Shown here: positions 36,616 to 45,066 of the stretch, piece after piece
Numbering within the stretch: the stretch's first letter is position 1
Layout: the number at the start of each line of letters is the position of its first letter
Translations under genes and position numbers: made by a program
Notes under the pieces: generated by a model
What the model was told of the DNA's origin: nothing
Database searches by the model: none
Seen by the model: the letters and a program-made list of their open reading frames with translations, nothing else
Assembly: GCF_004795055.1 (NCBI RefSeq)
Contig: NZ_SSBJ01000028.1
Span: 38,568 to 102,567 of the forward strand
Length of the DNA: 64,000 bases
DNA from: Streptomyces sp. A1136
GTDB taxonomy: Bacteria; Actinomycetota; Actinomycetes; Streptomycetales; Streptomycetaceae
Reading direction: 5' to 3'

Positions 36616-37710
36616 TCAGCAGATGCGCGGCAGTTGCTCGCCGATCGGGAGGTCCACCACGCGGGTGCCGCCCAGGCCCGTGCGGGCCACGACCAGGCCC
36701 GGATGGGCCTCCACCGCCTCGCCGATCACCGCCGCGCGACGGCCCAGGGGGTGGGCGCGCATCGCTTCGAGCACGGCCTCGGCGTGCTCCCGGGGTACGA
36801 ACGCGACCAGCTTGCCCTCGTTGGCCACGTACAGGGGGTCGAGACCGAGGATGGCGCACGCGTTGGCCACCGGGTCCGGGATCGGGACCGCGCCCTCACG
36901 GATGACGACGCCCGCCCCCGAGGCGGCGGCGATCTCGTTCAGGGCGGCCGCCAGACCGCCCCGGGTCGGGTCCCGCAGGACGTGCAGGTCCGGGGTGACC
37001 GCGAGCATGGCGTCCACGAGGCCGCCGAGCGGGGCGCAGTCGCTCTCGACGTCCACGCCGAACTCCAAGCCCTCGCGCACACTCATGATGGCCACGCCGT
37101 GGAGTCCGATCTCACCGCTGACGATCACGACGTCGCCGGGGACGACGCGCTGCGGGCGCAGGTCCACACCGTCCGGGATCAGCCCGATCCCGGCGGTGTT
37201 CACGTAGACGCCGTCGCCGTGTCCGGCTTCGACCACCTTCGTGTCACCGGTCGCCACCTCCACCCCCGCCGCGCGCGCCGCGTCGCCCAGGGCCCCGGCC
37301 ACCCTGGCCACCACGGACATCTCGACACCCTCTTCGAGAATGAAGCCGCAGGAGAGGTAGGCGGCCCGGGCGCCGCTCATCGCCAGGTCGTTGACCGTGC
37401 CGTTGACCGCGAGATCACCGATGCTGCCGCCGGGGAAGAACAGCGGCCGGACCACGTAGGAGTCGGTGGAGAAGGCGAGTCGGACCCCGCCCAGCGAGAG
37501 CGCGGCGGAGTCGCCGAGCTGCGCCAGCGTCTCGCCCCCGAAGGCCGGTGCGAAGAGGTGCTGGACCAGTTCGGCGGAGAGAGCCCCGCCGCCGCCGTGG
37601 CCCATCACCACGCGGGGGCGGTCCCGCAGCGGGGCCGGACAGGTCCATCCCGCGACGTCCAACGTGGTCCCGGACTGCGCGGGCAGCGCGGGCTGTGTGG
37701 TCTCAGGCAA
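36616..37710 (-). CDS. hypE: Hydrogenase maturation protein HypE
   Basis: The 364-residue protein is HypE. It dehydrates a C-terminal thiocarboxamide to thiocyanate, the source of cyanide for the Fe(CN)2CO centre of [NiFe]-hydrogenase. It ends with the required PRIC, whose Cys carries the group made by HypF. ATP-site features include the Gly-rich VMGHGGGGALS and DTKVVEAGHGDG. TTG at 37710, behind GGAGG, overlaps hypD by eight bases; this rare start fits the spacing. It closes the hyp operon and is followed by a shared terminator. Confidence 0.92.
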   Translation of the reverse strand: MPETTQPALPAQSGTTLDVAGWTCPAPLRDRPRVVMGHGGGGALSAELVQHLFAPAFGGETLAQLGDSAALSLGGVRLAFSTDSYVVRPLFFPGGSIGDLAVNGTVNDLAMSGARAAYLSCGFILEEGVEMSVVARVAGALGDAARAAGVEVATGDTKVVEAGHGDGVYVNTAGIGLIPDGVDLRPQRVVPGDVVIVSGEIGLHGVAIMSVREGLEFGVDVESDCAPLGGLVDAMLAVTPDLHVLRDPTRGGLAAALNEIAAASGAGVVIREGAVPIPDPVANACAILGLDPLYVANEGKLVAFVPREHAEAVLEAMRAHPLGRRAAVIGEAVEAHPGLVVARTGLGGTRVVDLPIGEQLPRIC

Positions 37711-38872
37711 CGGGGCTCGCCTCCAGAGGTGCGGCGCTCTCGCTCGGCTCCGCCGGCGCGGGCGGGGCCGTACGGGCCGGGGTGAGTTCGAGGCGCCGGT
37801 AGAGGTAGTACGCCGCGCAGGCGCCCTCGCTGGAAACCATGGTGGCGCCGAGCGGGGTGCGCGGCGTGCAGGTGGTGCCGAAGGCCTCGCACTCGTTCGG
37901 TTTGATGAGGCCTTGGAGGACCTCGCCGCTGCGGCACTCGGCCGGTTCACCGGTGGTGATGCCGGTCACCGAGAAGCGGTGCTCGGCGTCGAACTCCCGG
38001 TAGCGCTCGGACAGTCGCCAGCCGCTGTCGGGGATGACGCCGATACCGCGCCAGGCCCGGTCGGTGACCTCGAAGACGTCCTCCAACATGGCGAGCGCCG
38101 TGGGGTTCCCCTCCGGGCGGACGGCGCGGGCGTAGGCGTTGTCGACCGTGTGCTCCCCGCGCTCCAACTGCCGGACCGCGCGGCGCACCCCCTCCAGGAT
38201 GTCCAGCGGTTCGAAGCCGGTCACCACGATCGGCACCCGGTGACGGGCGGCCAGTTCGGGGTACTCCCCCATGCCCATCACGCTGCACACGTGACCGGCG
38301 GCGAGGAAGCCCTGCACCCGGCAGCTCGGCGAGCGCATGATCGCCTCGATCGCGGGGGGCACCCGGACGTGGGAGACCAGCAGGCTGAAGTTGGGGATGC
38401 CGAGCCTCTTCGCCTGGTACACCGTCATCGCGTTCGGCGGAGCGGTGGTCTCGAAGCCGATCCCGAAGAAGACGACCTCGCGCCCCGGGTTCTGCCGCGC
38501 GATCTTGAGCGCGCCCAGCGGGGAGTAGACGACCCTGACGTCGCCGCCCTCGCCGCGCACCTGGAACAGGTCGCGGCCCGTCCCCGGCACACGGAGCATG
38601 TCACCGAAGGAGCAGAAGATCACGTCCGGGCGGGAGGCGATCTCCAGCGCCTTGTCGATCACCTCCAGCGGCGTGACGCACACCGGACAGCCCGGACCGT
38701 GGATCAATTCCACCGAATCCGGAAGCAGTTGGTCGATGCCATGCCGGATGATGGTGTGCGTCTGACCGCCGCAGACCTCCATCAGGGCCCACGGCCGGGT
38801 GACCGTGGCATGGATGTCGTCCAAGAGCCGGCGGGCGAGGTCGGGGTCCTGGAACTCGTCGATGTACTTCAC
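37703..38872 (-). CDS. hypD: Hydrogenase maturation protein HypD
   Basis: This 389-residue Fe-S protein is the scaffold with HypC on which Fe(CN)2CO is assembled. Landmarks are MEVCGGQTHTI (Cys of the substrate channel), GPGCPVCVTP, GHVCSVMGMGEY, FEPLDILEG and the C-terminal cluster-binding region with ECEAFGTTCTPRTP and GACAAYY. Length is usual plus about 25 residues of Ala/Pro-rich tail. GTG 38872 overlaps hypC as GTGA; the downstream hypE begins inside its last codons. Confidence 0.93.
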   Translation of the reverse strand: MKYIDEFQDPDLARRLLDDIHATVTRPWALMEVCGGQTHTIIRHGIDQLLPDSVELIHGPGCPVCVTPLEVIDKALEIASRPDVIFCSFGDMLRVPGTGRDLFQVRGEGGDVRVVYSPLGALKIARQNPGREVVFFGIGFETTAPPNAMTVYQAKRLGIPNFSLLVSHVRVPPAIEAIMRSPSCRVQGFLAAGHVCSVMGMGEYPELAARHRVPIVVTGFEPLDILEGVRRAVRQLERGEHTVDNAYARAVRPEGNPTALAMLEDVFEVTDRAWRGIGVIPDSGWRLSERYREFDAEHRFSVTGITTGEPAECRSGEVLQGLIKPNECEAFGTTCTPRTPLGATMVSSEGACAAYYLYRRLELTPARTAPPAPAEPSESAAPLEASPVA

Positions 38873-39273
38873 TGCCGCGCCTCCTGCGGTACGTGCTCTG
38901 CGACCGGGCCCTCGGTCCGGCCCTCTTCCTCGACCCGGGCCTCTTCGCCGGTCCGGCCGCCTTCTTCGGTCGGGACGGCCTCCTCGAAGGGCCAGGGGGC
39001 TCCGCCCGCCTGCGCCGCCTGCTCCCAAGGGTCGCCGAACTCCTCTTGGAGCATGCCGAGTTGGGTGAAGAGCTCAAGCGTCTGGCGGGCTGATTCCTCG
39101 TCCAGGCGCTGGAGGGCGAATCCGACGTGGACGATGGCGTACTCGCCCACCCGGAGGTCCGGCAGGTACTCCAGGCACACCTCCTTGACCACGCCCCCGA
39201 AGTCGACGGTGGCCATGCGGGTGCCGTTCTCCTCCGCGATCTCAAGCACTCTGCCGGGTACCGCCAGGCACAT
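38869..39273 (-). CDS. hypC: HypC-type hydrogenase chaperone with long acidic tail
   Basis: This 134-residue protein starts with MCLAVPG, the HypC signature; Cys2 binds the iron centre and contacts HypD or the large subunit. The beta-barrel core covers about residues 1-75. Normal HypC is about 75-95 residues; here residues 84-134 add a Glu/Gly/Pro-rich tail (EEAVPTEEGGRTGEEARVEE). ATG 39273 has GAGGAG. It overlaps the end of hypF by 32 bases and is coupled to hypD by GTGA. Confidence 0.92.
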   Translation of the reverse strand: MCLAVPGRVLEIAEENGTRMATVDFGGVVKEVCLEYLPDLRVGEYAIVHVGFALQRLDEESARQTLELFTQLGMLQEEFGDPWEQAAQAGGAPWPFEEAVPTEEGGRTGEEARVEEEGRTEGPVAEHVPQEARQ

Positions 39274-41653
39274 GGACTTCTCCTCGCTGTGGGTGTTCCG
39301 TGGTGTGGCCGCCGGCGTCCGTGGTGTCGCCGCGCGCGGCCGCCACCATGAGCTGACCGAGCGCCAGGCCCCCGTCGTTCGGCGGGACCAGGCGGTGGCG
39401 CAGTACGGTGAAGCCGCTCTCGCGCAGCCCGGTGGCACAGGCCGAGGCCAACAGGCTGTTGCCGAAGACCCCGCCGGTGAGGGCGACGGTGTCCGAGCCG
39501 TGTCGCTCGCGCGCCGCCGCGCAGGCGGTGGTGACGAGGGAGGCGACCGCGCCGGTGAAGCGCGCCGCGATCGAGGAGGGCGCGGCGCCCGCCCGCAGGT
39601 CGGCCACGACGGCCCGCAGGACGGGGGTCGGGTCGGCGACGAGCGGCGCGTCCGCCGCGTCACCTCGCGCCGGTCTCAGGGTGAAGGCGTATCGGGGCCC
39701 CGCCCCCGGGGCGTCCAGCGCCGCGGACTCCAGCTCGATCGCGGCCTGTGCCTCGTAACCCGTGTGGTGGCAGATGCCCGCCAGCGAGGAGACGGCGTCG
39801 AAGAGCCGCCCCATGCTGGAGGTGGGGGCGCAGTTCAGATCGCGATCCAACTGCACGCGCAACAGACGGAGTTCGTCCGTCGGGCAGGCCTGGACGCACG
39901 GCAGGTCGGGCGTCCAGTCGATGCCGGCCGCGCGCAGGTGGGAGAGGGCCATGCGGTACGGGCGCCGTACGGCGGCGTCACCGCCGGGCAGGGGAACGTA
40001 GGCCAGGTGCGCGAAGCGGGTGTACCCGGAGTAGTCCGCGAGGAGGAACTCCCCGCCCCATACCGCGCCGTCGTCGCCGTAACCGGTGCCGTCGAACGCG
40101 ACTCCGATGACCTTCCCGGCTCCGGTCAGGCCGTGTTCGGCCATCGCGGAGGCGACGTGCGCGTGATGGTGTTGGACACGGAGCAGTGGTCGGGGGCCGG
40201 CGTTGCGCTCCGCCCACCGTGCGGACCGGTAGCCGGGGTGCCGGTCGGCGGCGAACAGGGCGGGGACGACCCCGGTGATGCTCTCCAACTGCCCGACGGC
40301 ACGTTCGAAGGCGTACTGCGTGGCGAGGTCGTCCATGTCCCCGATGTGGGCGGACGGCCAGGCCCGGCGCCCCTCCCCGAGGCAGAAGGTGTTCTTGAGG
40401 TCTCCCCCGGCGGCCAGTGTCGCCGGAACGGTCACGGGCAGCGTGAGGGGCAGGGGCGCGTAACCGCGGGAGCGCCGAAGGAGGAGCGTTTCGCCGTCGC
40501 AGACCCGCACCACGGAGTCGTCGCAGGGTACGTGGACGGGGCGGTCGTGGGTGAGCCAGGCGTCGGCGAGCGGGCCCAGTCGCTCCAGGGCCTCGGCGTC
40601 GTCGGTGACGATCGGCTCGCCCGCCAGGTTGCCGCTGGTCATGACGAGGAAGCGGGGGCCGGGAGGGTCGCCGGGCAGGCCGAGCAGCAGGTGGTGCACG
40701 GGCGTGTACGGGAGCATCACCCCGAGGTCGGGGCTGCCCGGGGCGACGCCTTCGGCCACCGCCGGGCCGCCGCGGACGCCGGGACGGCGGCGCAGCAGCA
40801 CGATGGGGCGGACGCCTCCGGTGAGCAGGGCGAGCTCCTCGGGGCCGATCGCGACGAGGGCCGCGAGGTCGGCGGGGTCGCGGGCCATGAGGGCGAACGG
40901 CTTGCGCCCCCGGGCCTTGCGGCGGCGCAGGGTGGCCACGGCTTCCTCGTCGGCGGCGTCGCAGGCGAGGTGGTAGCCGCCGAGGCCCTTGACCGCGAGG
41001 ACCGCTCCCCGGGCCAGGAGTCGGCGGGCCTCGGCCACCGGGTCCACGTCCGGCACCTCCCGCGGCGGTGTTCCGGCCAGCAGGCGCAGGCGGGGCCCGC
41101 AGGCGGGACAGGCGACGGGCTGGGCGTGGAAACGGCGGTCGGCGGGGTCGGTGTACTCGCGGGCGCAGTCCGGGCACATCGGGAAGGGCGCCATGGTGGT
41201 GTGGGCCCGGTCGTAGGGCAGTCCGGTGACGATGGTGAAGCGCGGGCCGCAGTGGGTGCAGGTGATGAAGGGGTGGCGGTGGCGCCGGTCGGCGGGGTCG
41301 GCCAACTCGGCGAGGCAGTCGGCGCAGGTGGCGACGTCCGGGGAGACCAGCGTACGTGCGGGGCCGCCGCTCCTGGACGCGATGATGGTGAAACCCGCGC
41401 CGCCCGCGAGGGGGACCTCGCAGTGGTCGACGGCGTCGATGAGCGCGAGGGGCGGGGCGTCCGTCGCGAGCCGCTCGCAGAACTCGGTGACCGCCGTCCG
41501 GGCGCCCTCGACCTCCGCGACCACGCCCTCCGGGGTGTTCGTGACGTGTCCGGCCAAGCCGAGCGCGGTGGCCCGACCGTAGACGTACGGTCGGAAGCCG
41601 ACGCCCTGGACCACGCCCCGCACCGTGACCCGGCGGCGTTCGACGGCCTCCAT
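39242..41653 (-). CDS. hypF: Carbamoyltransferase HypF
   Basis: The 803-residue protein makes the HypE thiocarboxamide from carbamoyl phosphate and ATP. Domains: acylphosphatase (about 8-95; GVVQGVGFRPYVYG), four zinc-finger pairs (CADC/CTHC and CPDC/CPAC, about 112-190), YrdC-like (about 205-390; AVLAVKGLGGYHLACDA) and Kae1-like (about 405-780; VQHHHAHVASAMAEHG and GGVFGNSLLA). The full length and all hallmarks are present. ATG 41653 shares one base with the hypB stop (TGATG). Confidence 0.94.
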   Translation of the reverse strand: MEAVERRRVTVRGVVQGVGFRPYVYGRATALGLAGHVTNTPEGVVAEVEGARTAVTEFCERLATDAPPLALIDAVDHCEVPLAGGAGFTIIASRSGGPARTLVSPDVATCADCLAELADPADRRHRHPFITCTHCGPRFTIVTGLPYDRAHTTMAPFPMCPDCAREYTDPADRRFHAQPVACPACGPRLRLLAGTPPREVPDVDPVAEARRLLARGAVLAVKGLGGYHLACDAADEEAVATLRRRKARGRKPFALMARDPADLAALVAIGPEELALLTGGVRPIVLLRRRPGVRGGPAVAEGVAPGSPDLGVMLPYTPVHHLLLGLPGDPPGPRFLVMTSGNLAGEPIVTDDAEALERLGPLADAWLTHDRPVHVPCDDSVVRVCDGETLLLRRSRGYAPLPLTLPVTVPATLAAGGDLKNTFCLGEGRRAWPSAHIGDMDDLATQYAFERAVGQLESITGVVPALFAADRHPGYRSARWAERNAGPRPLLRVQHHHAHVASAMAEHGLTGAGKVIGVAFDGTGYGDDGAVWGGEFLLADYSGYTRFAHLAYVPLPGGDAAVRRPYRMALSHLRAAGIDWTPDLPCVQACPTDELRLLRVQLDRDLNCAPTSSMGRLFDAVSSLAGICHHTGYEAQAAIELESAALDAPGAGPRYAFTLRPARGDAADAPLVADPTPVLRAVVADLRAGAAPSSIAARFTGAVASLVTTACAAARERHGSDTVALTGGVFGNSLLASACATGLRESGFTVLRHRLVPPNDGGLALGQLMVAAARGDTTDAGGHTTEHPQRGEVHVPGGTRQSA

Positions 41654-42441
41654 CAGAGGGTCCGCGCCACGGGAGGGTGCGTGTGGCCGTGGTGGGCTTC
41701 GTGGCCGTGGTGGTCGCCGTCGTGACCGTGATCGTGGCCGTCGTGGGAGTGGCCCCCGGCCGCCATCACCGGCGTGTGCGCGGGGCAACCGTCCGCGACG
41801 GAGAGCGCCCGTTCCAGCAGGGTGCCGACGCCGGCCCCGGTGCGGGCGGAGGTGAGCACCACCTCCACACCGGGGTTGACCTGCCGGACGTTGGCCCGGA
41901 AGGTGGCCTCGTCGAACTCGACGGCCTCGGCGATGTCGGTCTTGGTGACCACCACGAGTTGCGCGAGCCCGAAGGCGGTCGGGTACTTCAACGGCTTGTC
42001 CTCGCCCTCGGTGACGGAGGCGAGGGCGACCCGCAGCGACTCCCCGAGGTCGTAGGAGGCCGGACACACCAGGTTGCCGACGTTCTCCACGAACAACAGC
42101 CGGGTGTCCTCGGGCAGCCACCCGTCCAGGTGCCGGCTCAGCATGGCGGCTTCCAGGTGACAGAGTCCGTCGGTGAGGACCTGTTTGACGGGAACGCCGG
42201 AACGGCCCAGGCGCAGCGCGTCGTTCTCTGTCGCGAGGTCGGCGGTGAGGGCCGCGACGGGCACGCCGCGCCGGCGGGCGAGGTCGAGCTCCGCTTCCAG
42301 CAGGGCCGTCTTCCCGCTGCCGGGGCTGGAGAGCAGGTTGACCACGGTCGTGCCGCGTGCGGTGAGTTCGGTGCGCAGAGTCCGCGCCGCCGTCTCGTTC
42401 TTGGCCAGTACCGCCTGTTTCAGGTCGACCACTCGGCACAT
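41653..42441 (-). CDS. hypB: Nickel-incorporating GTPase HypB with C-terminal His tail
   Basis: The 262-residue GTPase has P-loop SSPGSGKTALLE (about 38-49), the Switch/metal segment FVENVGNLVCPASYDLGE and the VTKTD G4 motif. With HypA it loads Ni into the hydrogenase large subunit. A His-rich stretch (about 228-257, GGHSHDGHDHGHDGDHHG and more) sits at the C-terminus, while the better known His-rich HypB proteins carry it at the N-terminus. It starts inside hypA (22-base overlap) and is coupled to hypF by a one-base overlap. Confidence 0.94.
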   Translation of the reverse strand: MCRVVDLKQAVLAKNETAARTLRTELTARGTTVVNLLSSPGSGKTALLEAELDLARRRGVPVAALTADLATENDALRLGRSGVPVKQVLTDGLCHLEAAMLSRHLDGWLPEDTRLLFVENVGNLVCPASYDLGESLRVALASVTEGEDKPLKYPTAFGLAQLVVVTKTDIAEAVEFDEATFRANVRQVNPGVEVVLTSARTGAGVGTLLERALSVADGCPAHTPVMAAGGHSHDGHDHGHDGDHHGHEAHHGHTHPPVARTL

Positions 42442-42842
42442 GGTTCAGCGCTCCTCGGAGATCGTTGGGCGGGGCCCGGTTCGCGTGCCGGATCGTCTTC
42501 CCAGGTGACACTGAGGATCTGCAACTCGCGGCCGGAGAGCAGTTCGACGTCCGTCGCGGTGCCGCAGCCGGGACAGCACAGGTCGGGCGGCATGCCGACG
42601 GGCCAGTCCCCCGGACACGAGTGGCACCGGGCGCGGCCCGGTACGGGTTCGGTGGTGAGCGCGGCCCCTTCCAGGGCCGTCCCGGCGCAGGCCAGTTCGA
42701 AGCAGAAGGCGAGTGCGTCGGGTACGACTCCGGCCAGTTCCCCGACCTGGAGCCGGACCGCGCTCACCCGACTCGCGCCGGCGGCCGCGGCCGCCTCTTC
42801 GACCTGGTTGACCACGGCCATGGCGATCGACATCTCGTGCAT
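42420..42842 (-). CDS. hypA: Nickel chaperone HypA
   Basis: This 140-residue protein begins MHEMS, in which His2 and the N-terminus bind nickel, and has a zinc site with two CxxC pairs (CHSC and CPGC, about 72-92). HypA passes Ni to HypB and the large subunit. The C-terminal 22 residues past the usual end are poorly conserved. ATG 42842 leads the hypABFCDE operon; a hairpin at 42912-42950 separates it from the hydrogenase operon upstream. Confidence 0.94.
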   Translation of the reverse strand: MHEMSIAMAVVNQVEEAAAAAGASRVSAVRLQVGELAGVVPDALAFCFELACAGTALEGAALTTEPVPGRARCHSCPGDWPVGMPPDLCCPGCGTATDVELLSGRELQILSVTWEDDPAREPGPAQRSPRSAEPCAEWST

Positions 42843-42911
42843 GGGACTCCGTCCTGCCGGGCCTCATTAGACCGGCAGGACGGGGGCGACACGCGTGGCC
42901 ACGCCGACGCG

Positions 42912-42950
42912 CCGCACGCCCCGTACGCCATTCGGGCGCGGGGCGTGCGG
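42912..42950 (-). terminator. Hairpin between the hydrogenase and hyp operons
   Basis: CCGCACGCCCCG (42912-42923) pairs with CGGGGCGTGCGG (42939-42950), a perfect 12-bp stem with a 15-base loop. It follows the last small gene of the hydrogenase operon (stop at 42981) and precedes hypA, so it could end or attenuate read-through into the hyp genes. No separate hypA promoter is obvious to me. Confidence 0.7.
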
Positions 42951-42980
42951 TGGAGGTGCCCGGGTCACCCGATCACCGGG

Positions 42981-43145
42981 TCACATGCTGCGGATGCGCA
43001 GATAACGCTTGATGTCCGGGTACTGCGCCGCGATCACGAGCAGGGTCACGGCGGTGATGCCGAGACAGAGGGCCCTGGCCACCGGGCCCTTGGTCGCGTG
43101 CGTCTTCCCGCAGTGTTGCCTCGTCGGGTTGCAGTGCTGCTTCAT
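42981..43145 (-). CDS. Mini membrane protein with Cys/His head (DUF6893-like)
   Basis: This 54-residue protein ends PDIKRYLRIRSM, the signature of the actinobacterial DUF6893 small proteins, after one membrane helix (about 24-41). The first 20 residues are unusual for that family: MKQHCNPTRQHCGKTHATKG carries two HC pairs and a third His, a possible metal or haem site. ATG 43145 overlaps the protease stop as ATGA, so it belongs to the hydrogenase operon. It could anchor the enzyme or help electron or metal transfer; this is inference. Confidence 0.7.
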   Translation of the reverse strand: MKQHCNPTRQHCGKTHATKGPVARALCLGITAVTLLVIAAQYPDIKRYLRIRSM

Positions 43146-43648
43146 CGGGTTCTCTCCTCGGTTCGCGCCAGGTCTTCGTGCAGGAGTTCCACGAGCGTCC
43201 GGACGGCCTCCGGCACCGCGGCGGCCACGGCCGGGCTCAGCCCCATGCCCTCCTCGACGGTGGCCGGTTCGCAGCCCAGCACCAGGATCCGGCGGGGCGG
43301 AGTGCCCCCCGCGCCGGCGCACAGCGTGTCGAGCAGGGCAAGTACGGCGTCCGGGGACATGTGGTGGCCGTCCAGGACGGCGGGGCCCCCGATCCCGCCC
43401 GGTTCCCCGACCTCGATCAGGTAGAGCGTGCCGGGCGCGCCGCCGCGCGCGGTGGCGTCGACCATGACGAGGGTGTCGTAGCCGTCGAGGAGCTGGTAGG
43501 CGAGGTGGACGCCGCGGACGCCGAAGTCCACCACCTCGACATGGCCGGGCAGCGGGCGTGCGGCCAGCCGGCGCACGGTCTCGACGCCGAACCCGTCGTC
43601 GCCCAGGAACACGTTGCCGATCCCGGCGATCAGCGTGCCACCCGTCAC
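43142..43648 (-). CDS. [NiFe]-hydrogenase large-subunit endopeptidase
   Basis: The 168-residue protein is a HyaD/HupD-type maturation protease: GIGNVFLGDDGFGVE at the N-terminus, the VVDFGVRGVHLAYQLLDGYDTLVMVDA core and DGHHMSPD, with acidic and His residues that ligate Ni in the substrate. It removes the C-terminal peptide of the large subunit after nickel insertion. GTG 43648 overlaps the preceding gene as GTGA, and its stop overlaps the mini-protein as ATGA. Confidence 0.9.
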   Translation of the reverse strand: MTGGTLIAGIGNVFLGDDGFGVETVRRLAARPLPGHVEVVDFGVRGVHLAYQLLDGYDTLVMVDATARGGAPGTLYLIEVGEPGGIGGPAVLDGHHMSPDAVLALLDTLCAGAGGTPPRRILVLGCEPATVEEGMGLSPAVAAAVPEAVRTLVELLHEDLARTEERTR

Positions 43649-45066
43649 GGCTCCTCCAGGGGTTCGACCTCGTCGGGTTGGAAATAGAGGAACCGGCCCT
43701 GCTCGCGCCGGATGTCGGCGCCCGGGTCCCCTTCGACGGTGACCGCGAGGTGTACGCCGCCGTCGACGTCGTGCAGGACCGCCTCGACCCGGGCGGCATG
43801 ACCCTGGACGAACAGGTCCTGGGCGTCGGTGCGCCGCAGGCCGGGCCGCAGCAGGACGCGGCTGCCCACACCGACCGGGACGCCGTCGACGAGGACGTGG
43901 TCGGGGACCGGTTCGGCGGCGTCCGCGCGGGCCGGGTCCCACCAGGGGGTCTCGGGCTTGAACACCGCCTGTCCGCCGAACGGTTCCAGACCGGTGGGGG
44001 CGTCGGGCGGCACGTCGGGGTCGGTGATCTCGCGCAGGGACCGCACCGCGCCGTGCAGCCGTTCGAGCACCTCGGGCGGCATCGACTCGGCGAGGTCGAT
44101 CACGGCGGCGGCGCGGGGGTCCGTACCGCGCGCCTCGCGCTTTTCCCGGTCGGTCAGGGCCGCGGTGCGCAGGGCGAGGATCTCGTCGATCTCGGTGGCG
44201 TCGTACATCGCGCCGATGCTCTCCGGAGCGATGCCGGGGTGGTCCTCCAGGATGATCGGGGAGGACAGGACGACGTCCGCGCGACCGGGCTCGCCGGCGA
44301 GGACGGGCCAGGTGTGCCGGTTGACGCAGCCCGCGGTGGCCGACTTGGCCCATTCGGGCGGGTCGGTCATCGACAGGAACCGGCCCGCGCCCAGACCGAG
44401 CAGGAGGTGGGCGGCGACGAGGGAGCGCGACAGGGCCGCGTCGCGACCCGCGTCCTCGGCCCCGGGCCGCCAACCGCCGGTGTTCTCCACGACCGCGGTG
44501 AGCTTGAACACCCGGTAGGCACAATTGAGTTCGCTCGCCCGCAGGCGCAGGACGCCGTTGATCTCCTCGGTGCGCCGCACCAGCCGGCCGACCGTCCGCC
44601 CGTCCGCGTCGACCACCGGTTCGGTTTCCTCGCCGGCGGGGCGGGTGAAGGGCAGCGTGACGCCGTCGCCCGCCAGTTCCCCGAGGTCGACGGCGAGCTC
44701 GACGCGTTCCTCGGTCCCCTCGTCCCAGGGGACGAGGACGCGGTCGGCGAGGTGCAGTTCGTCGACGTCCGTGAAGGTGCCGTCTGGCGCGGCCTCTTGG
44801 ACGGTACGCCGCTGCGCGTGCAGGAACCGCAGCTCGACGGCGAGGGGGGCGTCCCCCTTGGGTTCCATCAGGAGTTCGGTCTGCTGGAGGCAGTGCTCGC
44901 CGTGCACCGGTGCCCAGGCCGGGGGCACGAGTACGCCGAACTGCCAGCGCAGCCGGTTCTTGGCGGCCGAGGCCCGGTACGGGTAGAGCACGTACCCCTC
45001 GAAGAGGACCGCGTCGGCCACCTGTCGGGCGGTCTCGAAGCGTGCGTCGAGCGCTGCGGTCGTCAT
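43645..45066 (-). CDS. Hydrogenase-operon protein of unknown function (473 aa)
   Basis: The 473-residue soluble protein has no name I can give. Visible parts: an N-terminal domain with VLFEGYVLYPYRAS and NRLRWQFGVLVPP, a central region with CAYRVFKLTAVVENTGGW and CVNRHTWP, a charged helical stretch (about 310-380) and a C-terminal beta-barrel-like piece (about 405-473; VGSRVLLRPGLRRTDAQDLF, EVEAVLHDVDGG). No membrane or signal segment is present. It is coupled by ATGA and GTGA overlaps within the hydrogenase operon. Related proteins appear to recur in actinobacterial group 1h operons, so a maturation or electron-transfer role is likely. Confidence 0.75.
   Translation of the reverse strand: MTTAALDARFETARQVADAVLFEGYVLYPYRASAAKNRLRWQFGVLVPPAWAPVHGEHCLQQTELLMEPKGDAPLAVELRFLHAQRRTVQEAAPDGTFTDVDELHLADRVLVPWDEGTEERVELAVDLGELAGDGVTLPFTRPAGEETEPVVDADGRTVGRLVRRTEEINGVLRLRASELNCAYRVFKLTAVVENTGGWRPGAEDAGRDAALSRSLVAAHLLLGLGAGRFLSMTDPPEWAKSATAGCVNRHTWPVLAGEPGRADVVLSSPIILEDHPGIAPESIGAMYDATEIDEILALRTAALTDREKREARGTDPRAAAVIDLAESMPPEVLERLHGAVRSLREITDPDVPPDAPTGLEPFGGQAVFKPETPWWDPARADAAEPVPDHVLVDGVPVGVGSRVLLRPGLRRTDAQDLFVQGHAARVEAVLHDVDGGVHLAVTVEGDPGADIRREQGRFLYFQPDEVEPLEEP

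Noticed and set aside
37466..41725. 1419-codon plus-strand open frame over hyp genes
   Set aside because: Antisense shadow of hypF, hypC and hypD, which have clear motifs on the other strand.
41654..42511. N-terminal extension of hypF
   Set aside because: It overlaps hypB and hypA, which are certain; the HypF acylphosphatase domain begins at 41653.
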